From contig NZ_JAHOPH010000009.1 of NCBI RefSeq assembly GCF_019798055.1, positions 1 to 64,000 on the forward strand: a stretch of 64,000 nt of DNA. Direction: 5' to 3'. The DNA comes from Salsipaludibacter albus (GTDB lineage: Bacteria; Actinomycetota; Nitriliruptoria; Nitriliruptorales; Nitriliruptoraceae). Position numbers and translations under genes: made by a program. This document shows positions 47,737-56,191 of the stretch, one piece after another (within the stretch, counting starts at the first letter, position 1; each line of letters begins with the position of its first letter). The notes below the pieces were generated by a model. The model searched no databases. It was not told the origin of the DNA and was given only the letters and a program-made list of their open reading frames with translations.

Positions 47737-49073
47737 AGCACCTGGTCCCACGGCGCCGGCAGGGCGGACGTGTCCGGGGTCGCCAGGAACGACTCCAGCG
47801 CGTCGGGGCCGACCGGGAGCCGGTCCGCCAGGGCCGCCACGACGGCGTCGTCGGCCCAGTCCGGGTCGGCTGCGAGGGAGGCCAGCGCGGCGGCCGACTC
47901 CTCCGCCTCCCCGACGCACTCGAAGGGCTTGTGGTCGGTCAGCCCGGCCAGTGCGGCGTAGTCGTCGACCTGGTCGGGATCGTCGAGGAGGTCGCGTCCG
48001 AGGATCCCGACGACCCGGTCACGTCCCATGAACGGGGCGAGAGCCAGGAACACGAAGCGGCACTTCGGGCAGTGGCCGCACCACTCGCGGCGCTGCCCCT
48101 GGAGGTGGAAGGCACGGTTGCACGAGTTGAACACGGTGTCCCAGGAACCCAACTCGCTGAACCGGCGGGCGATCCACAGTTCGGAGGCGGGCCGCAACAG
48201 CGACAGGTAGGTGACGTCGGGGGCGACCTCGTCGGCGACGATCCGCGCGAAGGCCCGCTCGAACGCCGACGACTTCGACCACTGGTGGTTGATCGCCCGG
48301 CCGTCGTCGGTCACGACCGTGGCCTGGTCCGCCGACCGCTCGTTGGACAGCAGCACGGCGGAGTGGCCACCGGCGACCGCGGCCACCACGGCGATGGCCG
48401 ACACGATCGCCGTGACGGGCACGTGGCCGTTGACCGCGCCGCGATCGTTGAGTGCGAAGAGCTCGGGGTCGAGGTGACGGTCCACCGTCACGGTCGGATG
48501 TCCGGCCGCCTCGAAGGTCCGGAGGATCGGACCTCGGGGGTTGACCGCGAACAACGTGGGCTCGTGGTCGGCGACCGCGTCCAGCGTGACGATCGAGTCC
48601 TTGCCGCCACCGATCGGGACCAGCGGTCCGGCCGTGGCGCCGATCGGCACCGCCGCCTCCGGGGCGGTGGCCGGCTCCGGGAACGTGAAGTGGCCCCGCA
48701 GGTCCACGTCGTGGTCCCACGCCAGCTCGGCGAGTCCGTCGGTCGTGATCGCCGCCAGGAGGTCACGGACGGCGGGCGAGATCGGGCCGGTCCGCAGGTC
48801 GGGTGGCAGCGTGGTCTTGAGGTAGGACACCCCCGCGACCAGGTGCAACAGCCGCAGGGACCGGTCGATCGCGGTGCGTCGGACACCGGTGCCGTCCAGG
48901 GACACGCCGTGGAAGACGAGCCGCTCGGTCAGCCGGCCGACCCCGTCCAGGTCCCAGTGCAGGGAGACCTCGTTGCCCTCGCGCTCCACGCCGGTCCAGG
49001 TGAACGACGACGAGGCGTCCAGCCCGAGGTCGTCGAGGACCCGGGAGCGCGCGGACTGGAGCATGGTGGTCAT
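47733..49073 (-). CDS. murL: UDP-N-acetylmuramoyl-L-alanyl-L-glutamate epimerase
   Basis: A 447-residue MurL. It shows the family run LLHLVAGVSYLKTTLPP, the PP-loop-like PIGGGKDSIV, NGHVPVTAIVSAI, LLSNERSADQ, NHQWSKSSAFERAFA, YLSLLRPASELWIARRF, WCGHCPKCRFVFLALAPF and DHKPFECVGEAEES. Each has a close counterpart in the Xanthomonas oryzae enzyme as I recall it. It inverts the L-Glu of UDP-MurNAc-L-Ala-L-Glu to D-Glu, replacing glutamate racemase in peptidoglycan synthesis. ATG 49073 is taken as start; 49064 and GTG 49091 are alternatives with no strong Shine-Dalgarno. First gene of the operon. Confidence 0.92.
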   Translation of the reverse strand: MTTMLQSARSRVLDDLGLDASSSFTWTGVEREGNEVSLHWDLDGVGRLTERLVFHGVSLDGTGVRRTAIDRSLRLLHLVAGVSYLKTTLPPDLRTGPISPAVRDLLAAITTDGLAELAWDHDVDLRGHFTFPEPATAPEAAVPIGATAGPLVPIGGGKDSIVTLDAVADHEPTLFAVNPRGPILRTFEAAGHPTVTVDRHLDPELFALNDRGAVNGHVPVTAIVSAIAVVAAVAGGHSAVLLSNERSADQATVVTDDGRAINHQWSKSSAFERAFARIVADEVAPDVTYLSLLRPASELWIARRFSELGSWDTVFNSCNRAFHLQGQRREWCGHCPKCRFVFLALAPFMGRDRVVGILGRDLLDDPDQVDDYAALAGLTDHKPFECVGEAEESAAALASLAADPDWADDAVVAALADRLPVGPDALESFLATPDTSALPAPWDQVL

Positions 49074-49218
49074 GCCGCCGACGGTAGCCACCGGGTCCAG
49101 CCCGGGATCGTCCGCGCGCCGGCCCGTCGTCCGGGGTGCTTGTGCCGCGCCGGGACGCCGACCAGCATGGTCGGCCCCACGCCTTCGCGGAAGGATCGCC
49201 GATGACCGCTACGACGTC

Positions 49219-49866
49219 ATGGTGGCGTTCCAGTACGCCTGGGACGCCTTCCGCGCCAACGTGGGACCCATCCTCACGGGCGTGGCCGTGCTGTTCGTCG
49301 GGTCGATCCTCGTCGGGCTGCTGTGGTTCGGCCTGGTGGCGCTGCTCGGCAGCGCCGTCGACGCGGGCAACGACGCGCTGGGCATCGTCGCCAGCGTCCT
49401 GACCGTGGTCGGCCTGTTGGGCTACCTGGCGCTGGCCTTCATCGTCCAGGCCGGGATCGTGCGCGCCGGCCTGGCGATCGTCGACGGCCGACCACTGGCG
49501 TGGTCGACCCTGCTGAGCACGGATCGGCTCGGCACGATCGTCGGCGCGTCCCTGCTGGTGGGCCTGGTCGCAGCCGTCGGGTCGCTCCTGTTCGTCGTGC
49601 CGGGAGTCATCTTCGCGTTCCTGGCCCAGTTCTTCCTGTTCTTCGTCGTGGATCGCGACGAGGGGGCGTGGGAGGCGATCATGTCCAGCATCCGCTTCAC
49701 GGTCGACAACGTGGTGGACGTCCTGCTGCTCTACCTGGTCGGGGCGATCGTGACCACGATCGGCGTGCTGCTGTGCGGGATCGGCCTGGTCGTGGCCTTC
49801 CCCGTCGTGGTCATCGCGCAGGCCTGGACGTTCCGGTTCCTCCACGGTCAGCCGGTGTCGACCTGA
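49219..49866 (+). CDS. glycerophosphoryl-phosphodiesterase-like/DUF975-like membrane protein
   Basis: A 215-residue protein with five to six hydrophobic helices, starting VAFQYAWDAFRANVGPIL and containing LLFVVPGVIFAFLAQFFLFF and a Pro-rich turn. The pattern resembles actinobacterial DUF975-like or GDPD-membrane-domain proteins that begin 'AF.YGW.KF..N'. Function unknown. The ATG at 49219 is the only in-frame start near the conserved region; it lacks a good Shine-Dalgarno. Its 3' end overlaps the convergent zinc-protein gene by 19 bp. Confidence 0.68.
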   Translation: MVAFQYAWDAFRANVGPILTGVAVLFVGSILVGLLWFGLVALLGSAVDAGNDALGIVASVLTVVGLLGYLALAFIVQAGIVRAGLAIVDGRPLAWSTLLSTDRLGTIVGASLLVGLVAAVGSLLFVVPGVIFAFLAQFFLFFVVDRDEGAWEAIMSSIRFTVDNVVDVLLLYLVGAIVTTIGVLLCGIGLVVAFPVVVIAQAWTFRFLHGQPVST

Positions 49867-50297
49867 CCATCGGCGGGGTCGTTGCCGGTGACCAGCGCGG
49901 CGAGCCCGGGATCGGTCAGGTCCGCGACGGCCAGGTCCAGCCATGCCCGGTCGGCCCGGACCTGCCCCGCCGCGACCCAGGCCAGCCGGACCAGGGTCGC
50001 CCACTGGTCGGGCAGGTCGCGCGCATGGTCGGCGGCCGCCGCTGCGTCGTCGGCGTGGCCCGCGCAGAACGCGTCCTCCCCGACGTCCAGGAGGCAGTCG
50101 CGACACAGGGCGCGCCACGACGCCGGCCCGCAGGTGGTCACCAGGCGCGGGTGCTGCCCACACCGATCACACGTGCCCGGGTCCACGGCCGCCGGACCCC
50201 AGTCGGGATCTGCCAGCCACGGATGGACACCCACGAGCGCGGCCAGCAGACGCCGGCGTGTCGCTCGGTCGTCCAGCGGGCCGTCGCCCGGGGTCAC
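49848..50297 (-). CDS. small protein with Cys/His metal-binding motifs
   Basis: A 149-residue protein. TCDRCGQHPRLVTTCGP and WRALCRDCLLDVGEDAFCAG contain six Cys and one His arranged as two CxxC knuckles, suggesting zinc binding. Similar sequences (CGQ..L, WRALCRDC) occur in actinobacterial hypothetical proteins. Function unknown. It follows the RDD gene by 13 bp on the same strand and probably shares its transcript. Confidence 0.65.
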   Translation of the reverse strand: MTPGDGPLDDRATRRRLLAALVGVHPWLADPDWGPAAVDPGTCDRCGQHPRLVTTCGPASWRALCRDCLLDVGEDAFCAGHADDAAAAADHARDLPDQWATLVRLAWVAAGQVRADRAWLDLAVADLTDPGLAALVTGNDPADGQVDTG

Positions 50298-50310
50298 GGT
50301 GTCGACGAGG

Positions 50311-50874
50311 TCACTTGGTGCGCACGACCCGGGTGCCGCCGGCGAACCCGTCGTGCCAGCCCTGGTTGGAATCGCTCTGCGAGATGGTGACCGCGATGTA
50401 GATCGCCGCGCCCAGCTGGAGCAGGCCGCCGACCACCGGGATCACGTTGAGGGCCAGCCACGAGTTGCGCTTCAGTGACTCCTCGATCGTGGGGTTGGTC
50501 CCGTCGGGACCCTGCACGCCCAGGCTGAGGATCTTCTTGCCCGGTGTGCCGCCCATCCTGGAGTCGAACAGCGCGTAGTAGCCCAGGCCGATCGCCAGGG
50601 CCAGCAGGCTGTACAGGATCGAGGCGATCCCGAAGCCCCCGCCGCCCAGCGCGCTCATCATCCCGCCGTCGGCGTCGGCGAACATCAGGCCGAAGATGAT
50701 CGGCGAGAGGATGATCGTCCCGATGATCGCGAGGATGATCGAGTCGATGATCCTGGCGCCGAGCCGGATCCCGACGTCGGCGGCGGCCACGCCCGGCGCG
50801 GCCGACGAGGGTGGGGGTGGCATGCCGCCCCCGCTGTCGGGTGGCGGTGGCGGGGCGGGTGGCTGGTTGCTCAT
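50311..50874 (-). CDS. RDD-family membrane protein
   Basis: A 187-residue protein. A Pro/Gly-rich cytoplasmic N-terminus (about 30 residues) is followed by an RDD domain: VGIRLGARIIDSIILAIIGT, then GLGYYALFDSRMGGTPGKKI and a last helix with GGLLQLGAAIYIAVTIS. The RDD motif Arg and Asp pair sits in the first helix (R-x-x-D). The family is thought to be transport-related in some cases and unassigned in most. GAGGAG precedes ATG 50874. Confidence 0.85.
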   Translation of the reverse strand: MSNQPPAPPPPPDSGGGMPPPPSSAAPGVAAADVGIRLGARIIDSIILAIIGTIILSPIIFGLMFADADGGMMSALGGGGFGIASILYSLLALAIGLGYYALFDSRMGGTPGKKILSLGVQGPDGTNPTIEESLKRNSWLALNVIPVVGGLLQLGAAIYIAVTISQSDSNQGWHDGFAGGTRVVRTK

Positions 50875-50972
50875 CGCGTGGCTCTCCTCGGGATGACGGA
50901 CGGCGTCGTTGCACGACGCTAGGCGGCACGGGCCGTCGACGAAAGGTGTCGGTGCCTGCTCGGGACGCAGGT

Positions 50973-50995
50973 CCCGGTCGCCGGTCGCGACCGGG
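50973..50995. other. hairpin upstream of leuB
   Basis: CCCGGTCGC (50973-50981) pairs with GCGACCGGG (50987-50995) around a five-base loop, extendable by two outer pairs. It lies between divergent RDD and leuB genes. A TAGGCT hexamer at 51061-51066 may be the leuB -10; it has no good -35. The interval 50875-51108 contains no convincing leader peptide. Confidence 0.4.
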
Positions 50996-51108
50996 GCCCT
51001 CCACGAGTCGACGGATCGGTCCGCTGATACGACCCGATCCACCGGTCGGCATCGGCTCCCTAGGCTGTCGGGCCGAGACCACGCAGCCACCGACCGAGGA
51101 CCGACCCC

Positions 51109-52155
51109 ATGACCGACCACCGCCTCGCCATCATCGGCGGCGACGGCATCGGGCCCGAGGTCGTCGATCAGGGACTGCGGGTCCTGGACGCCGTCGAGCA
51201 ACGCCACGGGTTCACCACCACGCGCATCGACTTCGACCTGGGCGGGCGGCGCTACCTCGACACGGGCGAGGTCCTGTCCGACGAGACCCTGGCCGAGCTC
51301 GACGACACCGACGCGATCTACCTCGGTGCGGTCGGCACGCCGGACGTCCCGCCGGGCGTGCTCGAGCGCGGCATGCTGTTGCGGATCAGGTTCGCCTTCG
51401 ACCAGTACGTCAACCACCGCCCCGTGAAGCTGTACCCGGGGGTGACGTCCCCGGTCGCCGGCCTGACCCCCGAGCGCTGTGACTTCGTGGTCCTGCGGGA
51501 GAACACGGAGTCGGTGTACGCCGGTGCGGGTGGCACCGTCCACCGTGGGACGGCGGCCGAGATCGCCACCCAGGAGTCACTCAACACCCGCCACGGGGTC
51601 GAGCGCATCATGCGCCACGCCTTCGACCTCGCGGACGCCCGCGAGCGCCGGCACCTGACCCTGTGCCACAAGACCAACGTGCTGGTCCACGCCGGTGACC
51701 TGTGGTGGCGCACCTTCCACGAGGTCGGCGAGGAGTACCCCCGGGTCGAGCGGGACTACGTGCACGTCGACGCGGCGTGCCTGTACTTCGTGACCCAGCC
51801 GGAGCGCTTCGACGTCGTCGTGACCGAGAACCTGTTCGGCGACATCATCACCGACCTCGGCGCCGCCGTGCAGGGCGGGATGGGGCTGGCCACGTCCGGC
51901 AACCTCAACCCCACGGGAGCCCACCCGTCGATGTTCGAGCCCGTCCATGGCTCGGCCCCCGACATCGCCGGCACCGGCGTGGCCGATCCCACCGCGGCCG
52001 TGCTGGCCCTGTCGCTGCTGCTGGCCGACCTCGGTGAGCACGACGCCGCCGCCGACGTCGAGGCTGCCGTCGCGACCTGGCTGGCCGAGCGGGGTGACGC
52101 GAGCACCGGGACCGTCGAGGTCGGCGACCGGCTGGTCGAGCTCGTGTCGTCGTGA
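51109..52155 (+). CDS. leuB: 3-isopropylmalate dehydrogenase
   Basis: A 348-residue isocitrate/isopropylmalate dehydrogenase of the LeuB group. [19 protein letters not shown] starts the fold. The substrate loop is [19 protein letters not shown], the catalytic region [18 protein letters not shown] and the NAD site [11 protein letters not shown]. It oxidises and decarboxylates 3-isopropylmalate to 2-oxoisocaproate. RxxxxR-type Arg and the Leu in LLRIRF favour LeuB over tartrate or isocitrate enzymes. An Eis-like gene overlaps its stop (GTGA). GAGGA precedes the ATG. Confidence 0.93.
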   Translation: MTDHRLAIIGGDGIGPEVVDQGLRVLDAVEQRHGFTTTRIDFDLGGRRYLDTGEVLSDETLAELDDTDAIYLGAVGTPDVPPGVLERGMLLRIRFAFDQYVNHRPVKLYPGVTSPVAGLTPERCDFVVLRENTESVYAGAGGTVHRGTAAEIATQESLNTRHGVERIMRHAFDLADARERRHLTLCHKTNVLVHAGDLWWRTFHEVGEEYPRVERDYVHVDAACLYFVTQPERFDVVVTENLFGDIITDLGAAVQGGMGLATSGNLNPTGAHPSMFEPVHGSAPDIAGTGVADPTAAVLALSLLLADLGEHDAAADVEAAVATWLAERGDASTGTVEVGDRLVELVSS

Positions 52156-53372
52156 CCGGTGGTGACCGTCCCGAACTGCGCCGGGTCACCGAGGACGAGT
52201 GGGAGGACTTCACCCGCTACTGGGTGCGCGTCTTCCACCACGTCCCACGTGACGAGATCATCCGGCACCGACGCGAGCACGCGCATCCGTCACGCTTCCT
52301 GACGGCCACCGACGACGGCGGCCACTACGTGGCCTCGGCCGGTGCCTACGAGTTCGACCTGTCGTTGCCGGGCGGGTCGCGGATCGACTGCGCGGGGGTC
52401 TCGGCCGTCACGGTCCGCACGGACCACCGCCGTCGCGGCCTGCTGCGTGCGATGATGGCCCAGCTCCACCGGGATGCCGCCGAGCACGCCGATCCGGTGG
52501 CCGCCCTGTGGGCGACCGAGGCGCCGATCTACGGTCGGTTCGGCTACGGCGCGGCCGTGCCCGGCACGCACTTCTCGATCCGCCAGTCCCAGCTGCGCGG
52601 CTTGGCGGGCGGGGACGCGTCCCGGGTCCGTGAGCTGGCGCGCGACGACTACCTGGCGGCGGGTCCGGCGGTCCACGAGCAGGTCCGTGACGGACGACCC
52701 GGGATGCTGGCCCGCTCCGCGTCGTGGTGGCTGGCCGGGACCGAGGACGAGGAGGCCGCCGAGAAGCGGCCCCTGCGCTACGCCGCCGTCGGCGATCGGG
52801 GAGTCGTGCGGTTCATGGTCCACGAGGGCACCTGGGACCACGACGTCCCGGACGCGACCGTGACCGTCAAGGACCTGCTGGCCGTGGATGCCGAGGCCGA
52901 GGCGGACCTGTGGGCCTACGTCGCCAGCATCGACCTGGTCACGACCGTCGAGGCCGAGGTCCGGCCGGTCGACGACCCGCTCCCGTGGCGGATCCTCGAC
53001 CGGGTCCAGCTGCGTCGGCGGGCCGCACCCCCGTTGTTCGTCCGCCTGCTGGACGTGCCGACCGCGCTGGAGGCCCGGTCCTACGACGCGTCGGACCGGT
53101 TGGTGCTGGAGGTCCACGACGACCAGCACGCCGACAACGATCGTCGGTGGTCGCTGGAGGCGGGTCCGGAGGGTGCCGAGGTGACGCCGACCGACGACGC
53201 GGCCGACGTCGAGCTGTCCGTGACCGACCTCGCCAGCCTCTGGCTCGGTGGGTACTCACCGCTCACGCTGGAGGCCGCCGGCCGGATCGAGATCGCGTCG
53301 CACGACCGAGCCCAACGCCTCCACCGGATCTTCGCCACCGACCGCGCCCCGTGGTGCCCGCTCGATTTCTGA
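52152..53372 (+). CDS. Eis-family GNAT acetyltransferase
   Basis: A 406-residue enhanced-intracellular-survival-type protein. The first GNAT domain has the AcCoA loop [15 protein letters not shown] with the preceding VSAVTV strand. A degenerate second GNAT domain and an SCP-like C-terminal domain end with [11 protein letters not shown], the free terminal Phe carboxylate acting as catalytic base. Such enzymes acetylate amines including aminoglycosides or protein lysines. GTG 52152 overlaps the leuB stop, so it is expressed with leuB although unrelated in function. Confidence 0.9.
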   Translation: MTGGDRPELRRVTEDEWEDFTRYWVRVFHHVPRDEIIRHRREHAHPSRFLTATDDGGHYVASAGAYEFDLSLPGGSRIDCAGVSAVTVRTDHRRRGLLRAMMAQLHRDAAEHADPVAALWATEAPIYGRFGYGAAVPGTHFSIRQSQLRGLAGGDASRVRELARDDYLAAGPAVHEQVRDGRPGMLARSASWWLAGTEDEEAAEKRPLRYAAVGDRGVVRFMVHEGTWDHDVPDATVTVKDLLAVDAEAEADLWAYVASIDLVTTVEAEVRPVDDPLPWRILDRVQLRRRAAPPLFVRLLDVPTALEARSYDASDRLVLEVHDDQHADNDRRWSLEAGPEGAEVTPTDDAADVELSVTDLASLWLGGYSPLTLEAAGRIEIASHDRAQRLHRIFATDRAPWCPLDF

Positions 53373-53526
53373 GTGTGCGATCCGCGCACGTCGTGCGCGG
53401 ACGGGCACTATGCTGGAACCGTCCGGAACAGGTCCGGCGACGGGTGAGGCGTGTGCCACGACCCGATCCGCGACCCGGATCCCGACCGGACCCGTTCGAA
53501 CCTGACCTCGCGACCTGGAGTGGTGG

Positions 53527-53757
53527 ATGCCCGACGTTGACGCAGCGCTGGAACAGGACGACGTGCTCGTGACCGTGGGCAGTGGGAGCAAGGCCCACGT
53601 CTTCCGACCACTCGACGGGGCCACCTTCAAGACACGCACCCTCCACGACGGCGGGTTCGTGTACGACCGGGCCCTGTGTGGCACGGGTGGCGAGATGCAC
53701 ACGGCGACCGACGCCGACCTCTGCAAGACCTGCGCCAGCCTGCTGGACAGCAACTGA
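53527..53757 (+). CDS. small Cys-containing hypothetical protein
   Basis: A 76-residue protein. VTVGSGSKAHVFRPLDGATF is followed by ALCGTGGEMHTATDADLCKTCASLL, where three Cys and a His could bind a metal. No family recognised with confidence. The 150 bp upstream hold no other gene. Confidence 0.6.
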   Translation: MPDVDAALEQDDVLVTVGSGSKAHVFRPLDGATFKTRTLHDGGFVYDRALCGTGGEMHTATDADLCKTCASLLDSN

Positions 53758-53839
53758 TCCGGGCCGCGGGCCGCGGGGCCTTGCCCTGCGGCGACCGGCG
53801 CACCACCCTCGTCGCACCACTCGTCCATGAGGAACCTGC

Positions 53840-54061
53840 ATGTCCAACGTGTACAAGAAGATCGAGCTGGTCGGCTCATCGCGCGACTCCGTCGAGGACG
53901 CGATCCAGTCCGCCGTCTCCAAGGCGTCCGAGACCACCCGCAACCTCGACTGGTTCGAGGTCGACGAGATCCGTGGCTGGATCGACGACGGCGTGGTCCA
54001 GCACTACCAGGTGGGCCTGCGGGTCGGCTTCCGGGTCGACGACGTCGCCAACGACGGCTGA
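53840..54061 (+). CDS. dodecin
   Basis: A 73-residue dodecin: MSNVYKKIELVGSSRDSVED, AIQSAVSKASETTRNLDWFE and VGLRVGFRVDD match the family throughout. Twelve copies form a hollow sphere binding flavins (FMN, FAD or lumichrome) or CoA. The Trp in LDWFEV stacks on the flavin. AGGAA precedes the ATG. It sits 83 bp after the small Cys protein; a shared transcript is possible. Confidence 0.94.
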   Translation: MSNVYKKIELVGSSRDSVEDAIQSAVSKASETTRNLDWFEVDEIRGWIDDGVVQHYQVGLRVGFRVDDVANDG

Positions 54062-54071
54062 GCCGTCCGGC

Positions 54072-54101
54072 TTGACGCTGCGCCGAGCGTCGCCCTAGGT
54101 T
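54072..54101 (+). promoter_or_regulatory. promoter of the cimA leader transcript
   Basis: TTGACG (54072-54077), 18-nt spacer, TAGGTT (54096-54101). The predicted start site, 54108-54109, coincides with the ATG of the 37-codon leader ORF, so the transcript would be leaderless. Confidence 0.6.
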
Positions 54102-54108
54102 CGCCGCC

Positions 54109-54222
54109 ATGCAGCCCGACAGCGCCCCGACCTCCCCGCACCTGCACGGTGCGCCGGTCGGCGTCGCCTGCCCGTCGACCCACTGGGCCGACGGCATCAT
54201 CATCATTGGATCGCTCCCGTAG
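54109..54222 (+). CDS. leader peptide with four consecutive Ile codons upstream of cimA
   Basis: A 37-codon ORF ending at TAG 54220-54222, about 100 bp before cimA. Codons 54196-54207 read ATC ATC ATC ATT, four isoleucines in a row, nine codons before the end region (sequence context ADGIIIIGSLP). Citramalate synthase makes the isoleucine precursor 2-oxobutyrate, so the run matches the end product of the controlled pathway. Together with the leaderless promoter and following hairpins this looks like an attenuation leader. It is not in the family databases I know; the assignment rests on sequence logic. Confidence 0.72.
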   Translation: MQPDSAPTSPHLHGAPVGVACPSTHWADGIIIIGSLP

Positions 54223-54267
54223 ACGGCGTGTGCCGGGCTGCGGGAGCGGCGCCGGCACCCCCGGCAC
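54212..54267 (+). promoter_or_regulatory. mutually exclusive hairpins of the cimA leader
   Basis: Hairpin A pairs CGCTCCCG (54212-54219, the last leader codons) with CGGGAGCG (54241-54248). Hairpin B pairs GTGCCGGG (54230-54237) with CCGGCAC (54252-54258) or CCCGGCAC (54260-54267). A and B interlock and cannot both form except as a pseudoknot. A ribosome stalled at the Ile codons would cover the left arm of A and free B. No T-run follows. Confidence 0.55.
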
Positions 54268-54319
54268 CGCGTTCCACCGTCCGGCTCCACGCCGATCCCA
54301 CTCCAGGATCGAGGACGTC

Positions 54320-56035
54320 GTGAGCCACACCCCACTCCCCAGCCGGGACGAGGCCGCCCGTGCCCTGGCGCCCGGTGCCGCGCCACCCGTGCTGTACGAC
54401 ACCACGCTGCGCGACGGCACCCAGCGCGAGGGCATCAACCTCACCGTCGAGGACAAGGTCCGCGTCGCCCGGCGCATGGACGGGCTCGGGGTCCACTACC
54501 TCGAGGGTGGCTGGCCGGGCTCCAACCCCAAGGACACCGCGTTCTTCCGTCGGTTCGCCGAGGGTGACGAGTCGCCGCTGCAGGCGACGCTGACCGCGTT
54601 CGGGATGACCCGCATGGCCGGCAACGACGTCGCCGAGGACCCGCTGCTGGCGGGCCTGCTGGAGGCCCGCACCGAGGTGGTGTGCCTGGTCGGCAAGTCG
54701 TGGGGCTACCACGTCGACGACGCCCTGGGCGTGCCCCGGTCCGAGAACCTCGCCATGGTGACCGAGTCCGTCGCCCACCTCGTCGCCAACGGCCGCCGGG
54801 TCTTCTTCGACGCCGAGCACTTCTTCGACGGCTTCGCCCGCGACCGGGACTACGCCCTGGAGGTGGTCGTGGCGGCCGCCGAGGCGGGAGCGGAGGCGGT
54901 CGTGCTGTGCGACACCAACGGTGGGGCGATGCCCTGGGACGTCGTCGACGTCGTCACCGAGGTGCGCAGGCGGGTCGGCGAGACCGACGTCGGACTGCAC
55001 TTCCACGACGACGGTGGCTGCGCGGTCGCCAACTCGATGCTGGGGCTGCAGGCCGGTGCCGTGCAGGTCCAGGGGACCGCGAACGGGCTGGGGGAGCGGT
55101 GCGGCAACGCCAACCTGTTCACCGTGATGGCCGACCTGCAGCTCAAGCAACTCGTGCCGGTGGTCCCGCCCGACGCACTGGAGCGCCTCACCGAGGTCAG
55201 CCACGCCGTCGCCGACATCTGCAACCAGGCCACGCCGTCCGTGCAGCCCTACGTCGGCCACACCGCGTTCTCGCACAAGGCCGGCCTGCACGCCTCGGCG
55301 CTGGCCAAGGCGCCCGACATGTACAACCACATCGACCCCGGGCAGGTCGGCAACGCCCAGCGGCTGGTGGTCTCGGAACAGTCCGGTCGGTCCAACATCG
55401 TCCTCAAGGCACGCGAGTTCGGGCTGGAGGTCGGCCCCGACGAGGCGGCCACGGTCCTGGCCGAGGTCAAGCGACGCGAGGCCCAGGGGTGGACCTACGA
55501 CGCCGCCGACGCCTCGTTCGAGCTGCTCCTGCGCCGGCTGACCGGCCGACTGGAACGGTCCGACGAACCGTTCCACACCCAGCACTTCCGGGTGTCGGTC
55601 GGTGGGGGTTGGGAGGGTCGTGGCGCCCCGGACATGCGGGTCGCGATGGCAGACGCCGGTCGCGGCGACCACGCCGACCTGCCGGTGGACCACGACGAGT
55701 CGCCGGCCGAGGCGATCCTGGCCGTCGAGGTCGCGGGCCGACGCCGGCTGGGTGCCGGCGAGGGCAACGGCCCGGTCGACGCGCTCGCCAACGCCTTCCG
55801 CAACGCCGTGAACGGGACCTGGCCCGAGCTCGAGCAGGTCCGCCTCAGCGACTACAAGGTCCGGATCCTGGAGGCGACACGCGGGACCGATGCGGTGACC
55901 CGGGTGCTGGTCACCTCGACCGACGGGGTCGGCAGCTGGGTGACCGTGGGGGTCGATCCCAACATCGTCGAGGCGTCGTGGCGAGCGCTGTCGGATGCCT
56001 GGACCTACGCGATCCTGCAGGCCGGCTGGCGCTGA
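54320..56035 (+). CDS. cimA: citramalate synthase
   Basis: A 571-residue CimA of the isopropylmalate-synthase-like family, condensing pyruvate with acetyl-CoA to citramalate, the threonine-independent entry to isoleucine. It has VLYDTTLRDGTQREGINLTV, the family-typical LEGGWPGSNPKD, LHFHDDGGCAVANSMLGLQ (metal HxH) and AFSHKAGLHASAL. The C-terminal LeuA-dimer domain (from about 400) binds isoleucine as inhibitor. GTG 54320 has GAGGA upstream. The EGGWPGSNPKD motif separates it from LeuA and homocitrate synthase. Control by the Ile-rich leader upstream is proposed. Confidence 0.93.
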   Translation: MSHTPLPSRDEAARALAPGAAPPVLYDTTLRDGTQREGINLTVEDKVRVARRMDGLGVHYLEGGWPGSNPKDTAFFRRFAEGDESPLQATLTAFGMTRMAGNDVAEDPLLAGLLEARTEVVCLVGKSWGYHVDDALGVPRSENLAMVTESVAHLVANGRRVFFDAEHFFDGFARDRDYALEVVVAAAEAGAEAVVLCDTNGGAMPWDVVDVVTEVRRRVGETDVGLHFHDDGGCAVANSMLGLQAGAVQVQGTANGLGERCGNANLFTVMADLQLKQLVPVVPPDALERLTEVSHAVADICNQATPSVQPYVGHTAFSHKAGLHASALAKAPDMYNHIDPGQVGNAQRLVVSEQSGRSNIVLKAREFGLEVGPDEAATVLAEVKRREAQGWTYDAADASFELLLRRLTGRLERSDEPFHTQHFRVSVGGGWEGRGAPDMRVAMADAGRGDHADLPVDHDESPAEAILAVEVAGRRRLGAGEGNGPVDALANAFRNAVNGTWPELEQVRLSDYKVRILEATRGTDAVTRVLVTSTDGVGSWVTVGVDPNIVEASWRALSDAWTYAILQAGWR

Positions 56036-56191
56036 TCCGGAAAACTTTGGGTGTTCCTCCATGTATTTCGCGTTTCTTCGTGACCTGATTCGGGCCTGCG
56101 GGGGCGTTTCGACGTTCGACCGTGGTGACGTCCGATCCGTCGGCGCACCCTGATCGTTCCTGTCCGACGTCCCCGAAGAAACGGCTCGTCC

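Noticed and set aside
49202-49402. ATG 49202 with a strong GAAGGA site
   Set aside because: It opens a frame rich in Ser/Trp/Cys/Pro without protein character; the membrane protein reads in another frame from 49219.
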